DNA of 64,000 nucleotides. Source: Lactarius indigo (taxonomy: Eukaryota; Basidiomycota; Agaricomycetes; Russulales; Russulaceae). The DNA lies in contig JAFKAC010000013.1 of NCBI GenBank assembly GCA_025766275.1, positions 124,001 to 188,000 of the forward strand, written 5' to 3'. Below the pieces are notes generated by a model, which worked only from the letters and a program-made list of their open reading frames with translations, ran no database searches and had not been told where the DNA came from. The position numbers and the translations under genes were made by a program. Of this stretch, positions 62,101-64,000 are shown piece after piece (the first letter of the stretch is position 1; every line of letters begins with the position of its first letter).

Positions 62101-63909
62101 TACGATGGCAAGGAGTTCCAAGTCGTAAATATCGTAGTTGCGTTCTGCTTCGCTTAATGTTGCCGAGTAGTAGCCTATTGGGTGCTTACGCCCGTCACGC
62201 TTCTTCTGTAAGAGGACTGCACCCACCGCGAACCCAGAAGCGTCGACTTCTAGCTCGAATTGTTCGTGTAAGGTGGGGTGTGCTAACACCGGTTCTTCTG
62301 TGACGAGGCGTTTGAGTGTTTTGAATGCGCGATCTTCTTCTTCCGTCCATCGCCACTCGGTGTCTTTCCTCGTAAGCCGGTTCAGTGGTCGGGCGTGTGT
62401 TGCGAAACCTCGGATAAATAAACGGTAAAAGTTGCAGAATCCTAAAAAGGAGCATACGTCCCTGACTTTGGTTGGCGTAGGCCAGTCTTTGATGCCTCGA
62501 ACTTTTACCGGATCCATGCGAGTTACCCCCTTTTCAAGGATTACCCCCAGGTAATCCATCCGAGGTTGATGGAACAGGCATTTCTCGAGTTTGAAGTACA
62601 GGTCATGCTCTTGGGCGACCTGAAGGACATCTGTCACTGCCGCGATGTGGTCCGCGGAGGTGCGTCCTTCACGTGTCGCGATACCGATGTCGTCCATATA
62701 GACTCGGATGATCGTACCGCGAAGTTCGTGCTTAGCGATCGTGTCCCTGTATATGTGATTCATCATCGTTTGGAAGGTCGCCGGTGAGTTGGTGAGGCCG
62801 AAGAACATGACCGTCGGCTCAAAGAGTCCGAATTTGGTCTTGAAGGCCGCTTTTTCTTGATCGCCGTCCCGAATGCGGATGTTATTATATCCCCAGCGGA
62901 TATCGAGCTTCGTATAGATATGCGCGTTACTGAGGTCGTAGATGAGGTCTTGAATTAAGGGGAGCGGGTATTGATTTCGTATGGTATGGGAGTTGATGAC
63001 CCGATAGTCCTGTACCGGGCGTAGTTTTCCGTCCTTCTTTTTGATAAAGAAAAACGATGATGCGTACGGAGAGATGGAGGGACGTAGATATCCCTGCTTA
63101 AGCTTTTCATCTAGGAACTCCTTAAGTTTGCCCTCTTCTTCTTGCGTCAGTGGGTATATTTTACAGTCTATGGCCGCCGGGGCGTTTGGTTTGAAATCGA
63201 TTGCGTGATCCCACGGTCTGGCGGGGGGAAAGCGTTGCGACGCCTCTTCGCTGAAGAGGTTTTGGAAGGCTTGATATTCTGCTGGCAGTTTTACGGGTTG
63301 CTCCTCCTTTTTTGCTCGAATTGCTAGTTCCGTAGACGTGGTGGCGCGTAATGACGTGTCCTCTTCGTCTAGTTCTTCGACTAGTTCTTCTTTCTGTTCG
63401 TCAGTGAGAGCAGCGGCTATGACAGTATGTCGGTGAAGACTGTCCTGGGTACTGATCACTACTGGCATGATTTCTTCGTGTATTACCGCATTACGCCAGC
63501 TAATGGTTGGTTCATAGGTTGCCAACCAGGGATACCCCAGTACGATGTCCTCGTCACCGAGGTCCGTTATGAGGAATCGCATTGTTCTGTGACATTTTTT
63601 GGCGTACACGTCGAGATCGCAAAAATGAGTGATGGACCCAGCTTTATTTTCTGTTTGGTCAATATTCCAGATCTTGCGGGGTTGGGCCAGCATTTGCGTG
63701 CCGATGCCCATTTTCTTTACGAAATTCGGGTGTATGAAGTTGTCAGTGGCCCCCGAATCTACTAGTGCTTTTATGTCGGCCATTCGGTAATTCGTGCGTA
63801 TCGAGACTGGAATTCGAAGAGAGCGAAAGCGCGTCATGATTACAGAATTACAATTTAAAGCCCTCACCCAGGCCGATGGGTTCAGGCGCTCCGAAAACCC
63901 TCTTTTCCC
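59176..63909 (-). CDS. Element 3 pol polyprotein, intact
   Basis: An uninterrupted frame of up to 1598 residues (open to 63972); the pol part proper begins in the gag overlap. Using residue numbers of the open frame: protease LVDSGATDNFI near 72, RT with YMDD near 425, RNase H with EVDASGFAVGAVL, integrase finger (HDHHDPPVHGHPG, CADCQRNK), DDE core (LDFITKLP, SDRDPRF, AYHPRTDGQSERTNQW), chromodomain (YEVEAILDSRHFGR, LVKWKGYPDSENQWV) and an extra domain from about 1214 to 1598. All catalytic boxes look intact. It should be made as Gag-Pol by -1 frameshifting. Confidence 0.9.
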   Translation of the reverse strand, partial: GKRGFSERLNPSAWVRALNCNSVIMTRFRSLRIPVSIRTNYRMADIKALVDSGATDNFIHPNFVKKMGIGTQMLAQPRKIWNIDQTENKAGSITHFCDLDVYAKKCHRTMRFLITDLGDEDIVLGYPWLATYEPTISWRNAVIHEEIMPVVISTQDSLHRHTVIAAALTDEQKEELVEELDEEDTSLRATTSTELAIRAKKEEQPVKLPAEYQAFQNLFSEEASQRFPPARPWDHAIDFKPNAPAAIDCKIYPLTQEEEGKLKEFLDEKLKQGYLRPSISPYASSFFFIKKKDGKLRPVQDYRVINSHTIRNQYPLPLIQDLIYDLSNAHIYTKLDIRWGYNNIRIRDGDQEKAAFKTKFGLFEPTVMFFGLTNSPATFQTMMNHIYRDTIAKHELRGTIIRVYMDDIGIATREGRTSADHIAAVTDVLQVAQEHDLYFKLEKCLFHQPRMDYLGVILEKGVTRMDPVKVRGIKDWPTPTKVRDVCSFLGFCNFYRLFIRGFATHARPLNRLTRKDTEWRWTEEEDRAFKTLKRLVTEEPVLAHPTLHEQFELEVDASGFAVGAVLLQKKRDGRKHPIGYYSATLSEAERNYDIYDLELLAIVKALRHWRPLLAGSPHKIKIFSDHLNLQYWKTPQKISRRVAREVLELMEYDFEIHHIKGKNNGRADALSRRPDYDQGDEDNQGVVVLPPEVFVRATNTARTLEIHPMMQQPRRQQDPTIIKTWVDAHRLKKIDGEWYKEGRLVITGPMTTYRAIIQDHHDPPVHGHPGISRTQRIVERHHWWPTIRRDVYEYVTGCADCQRNKVNTRPTRAPLHPITAITDAPPFHTIALDFITKLPTSQSYDSILTVTDHDCSKASIFIPCNEEITAEGTAILYVNHMFRRFGLPRKIISDRDPRFASKFTREVCRILGIQQNISTAYHPRTDGQSERTNQWLEQYLRFWANERQDNWAEYLPIAEFAHNNWPHEHTKQSPFMLLMGYNPTADWTDKPSPIPNVITRLTQLKEARQLAQDLIKRAQDSWIRHKDTPRYQVGDQVWLEGKHLRTNQPTAKLAARHHGPFRVTQVMSPYNYRLELPTQWSIHPVFHIDLLTPYKNTALHGENFPRPPPDLVEGEEEYEVEAILDSRHFGRRRKLQYLVKWKGYPDSENQWVDKDDVFAPEAIEAYRAGRSTARYHKSDLPDDHGQHPSYTSMPTSPLRHVTTAILLDQVAQDAANLIQDDEETVVQQVRLTPYTPADLRTGHITAQEWAAVLQRFPDPTQQPDDEQQHAVAHIFRDDEGNREPIAVIPPGDDLIGTRGILPADRPLEDPSRVRSSGGLAEDGEGVGRRTAALSAEEIERAAAAQATLPHDEAHVDDEDYYPVRHPLLRTHSHPTNPRITPWLVHTDGTPMSRGRVRLPGVAFHTPITHDDDPAQVLAPEGFRANRQPHYVHFPITGPDGVEMNASHIQIVGGANPFVLGLIPGSPHLYGKPLYAFPMLSAAGRAFIAHEDLVILASDKITDRALHRIGDESLTAEVTRYRAAAYEEERLAARIRQLQAMRLSARDDKRDCIYRLERANVFERLSDEQSTWPARDFR

Positions 63910-64000
63910 CACAAATCCTGCAATATCAGGTCTTTCACTTCGTCTGGGGCATTTGCAACTCCCGTCAGCCATTCTTTGGCTCGTTCTTCGGCGGTTTTGC
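63882..64000 (-). CDS. Element 3 gag, C-terminal end (partial)
   Basis: Reads KTAEERAKEWLTGVAN, then DEVKDLILQDLWGKEGF and stops at TGA 63882. It matches the gag ends of elements 1 and 2. The rest lies beyond the window. Confidence 0.8.
   Translation of the reverse strand, partial: KTAEERAKEWLTGVANAPDEVKDLILQDLWGKEGFRSA
63894..63909 (-). promoter_or_regulatory. Candidate -1 frameshift site, element 3
   Basis: On the minus strand, in the gag frame, G GGA AAA (63903-63909) and G GGT TTT (63894-63900) are both perfect X XXY YYZ heptamers placed before the gag stop. Confidence 0.65.

Larger units (their letters stand above)
58671..64000 (-). mobile_element. Element 3: Ty3/gypsy chromovirus, incomplete at window edge
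   Basis: Starts with a 475-bp 3' LTR (58671-59145), then a purine tract, an intact pol and the end of gag. Related to elements 1 and 2, but clearly diverged. No nonsense codon was seen in the visible part, so it may be an active copy. Confidence 0.88.

Overview
The window looks like genomic DNA of a filamentous basidiomycete (Agaricomycetes). Genes are dense with GT-AG introns of about 45-60 nt. Gene families typical of that group are present: a Crinkler protein with a kinase-like domain, an F-box protein, a DUF6532-like gene, a Plavaka transposase and chromodomain Ty3/gypsy retrotransposons. A Rhizoctonia-like fungus would fit, but the species cannot be fixed from the sequence alone.

Positions 1-26061 are mostly host genes. 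In order they are: an uncharacterised conserved protein (minus, 3998-7370); a small BRI3-like membrane protein (minus, 11712-12433); a type I protein arginine methyltransferase (plus, 12702-14282, ten exons); an F-box-like protein (plus, 14569-16499); a glycine-rich RRM protein (minus, 17222-18168); an HMT1-type half ABC transporter (minus, 18646-22874); and a Crinkler-kinase gene (plus, 23982-26061) preceded by a tandem copy of its own N-terminal exon. The host genes left of 23 kb carry many single-base frame breaks, and where the register can be followed nearly all are +1. No such breaks are seen in the Crinkler, the Plavaka transposase or two of the long retrotransposon polyproteins.

Positions 26062-39061 are repeat-rich. 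They hold a 158-bp tandem repeat, a 3.1-kb unit bounded by 35-bp inverted repeats that appears to split an LTR, a decayed plus-strand Ty3/gypsy element, an intact four-exon Plavaka transposase (minus) and a 142-bp tandem array split by a solo LTR.

Positions 39262-56497 contain a DUF6532-like host gene broken by a nest of retrotransposons. Element 1 (547-bp LTRs) sits in an exon with a 4-bp target duplication. Element 2 (532-bp LTRs) sits in the 5' LTR of element 1 with a 5-bp duplication. A third related copy, element 3, starts at 58671, has cut another Ty3/gypsy polyprotein and runs off the right edge. Elements 1-3 are chromoviruses with a gag/pol overlap carrying two candidate -1 slippery heptamers, a Tf1-like self-priming signal and an extra ~385-residue domain after the chromodomain. 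In-frame stops in the decayed copies are all TGA, mostly where a sister copy has an arginine codon CGA, and the LTR pairs differ almost only at CpG sites. This points to methylation-linked C-to-T decay.
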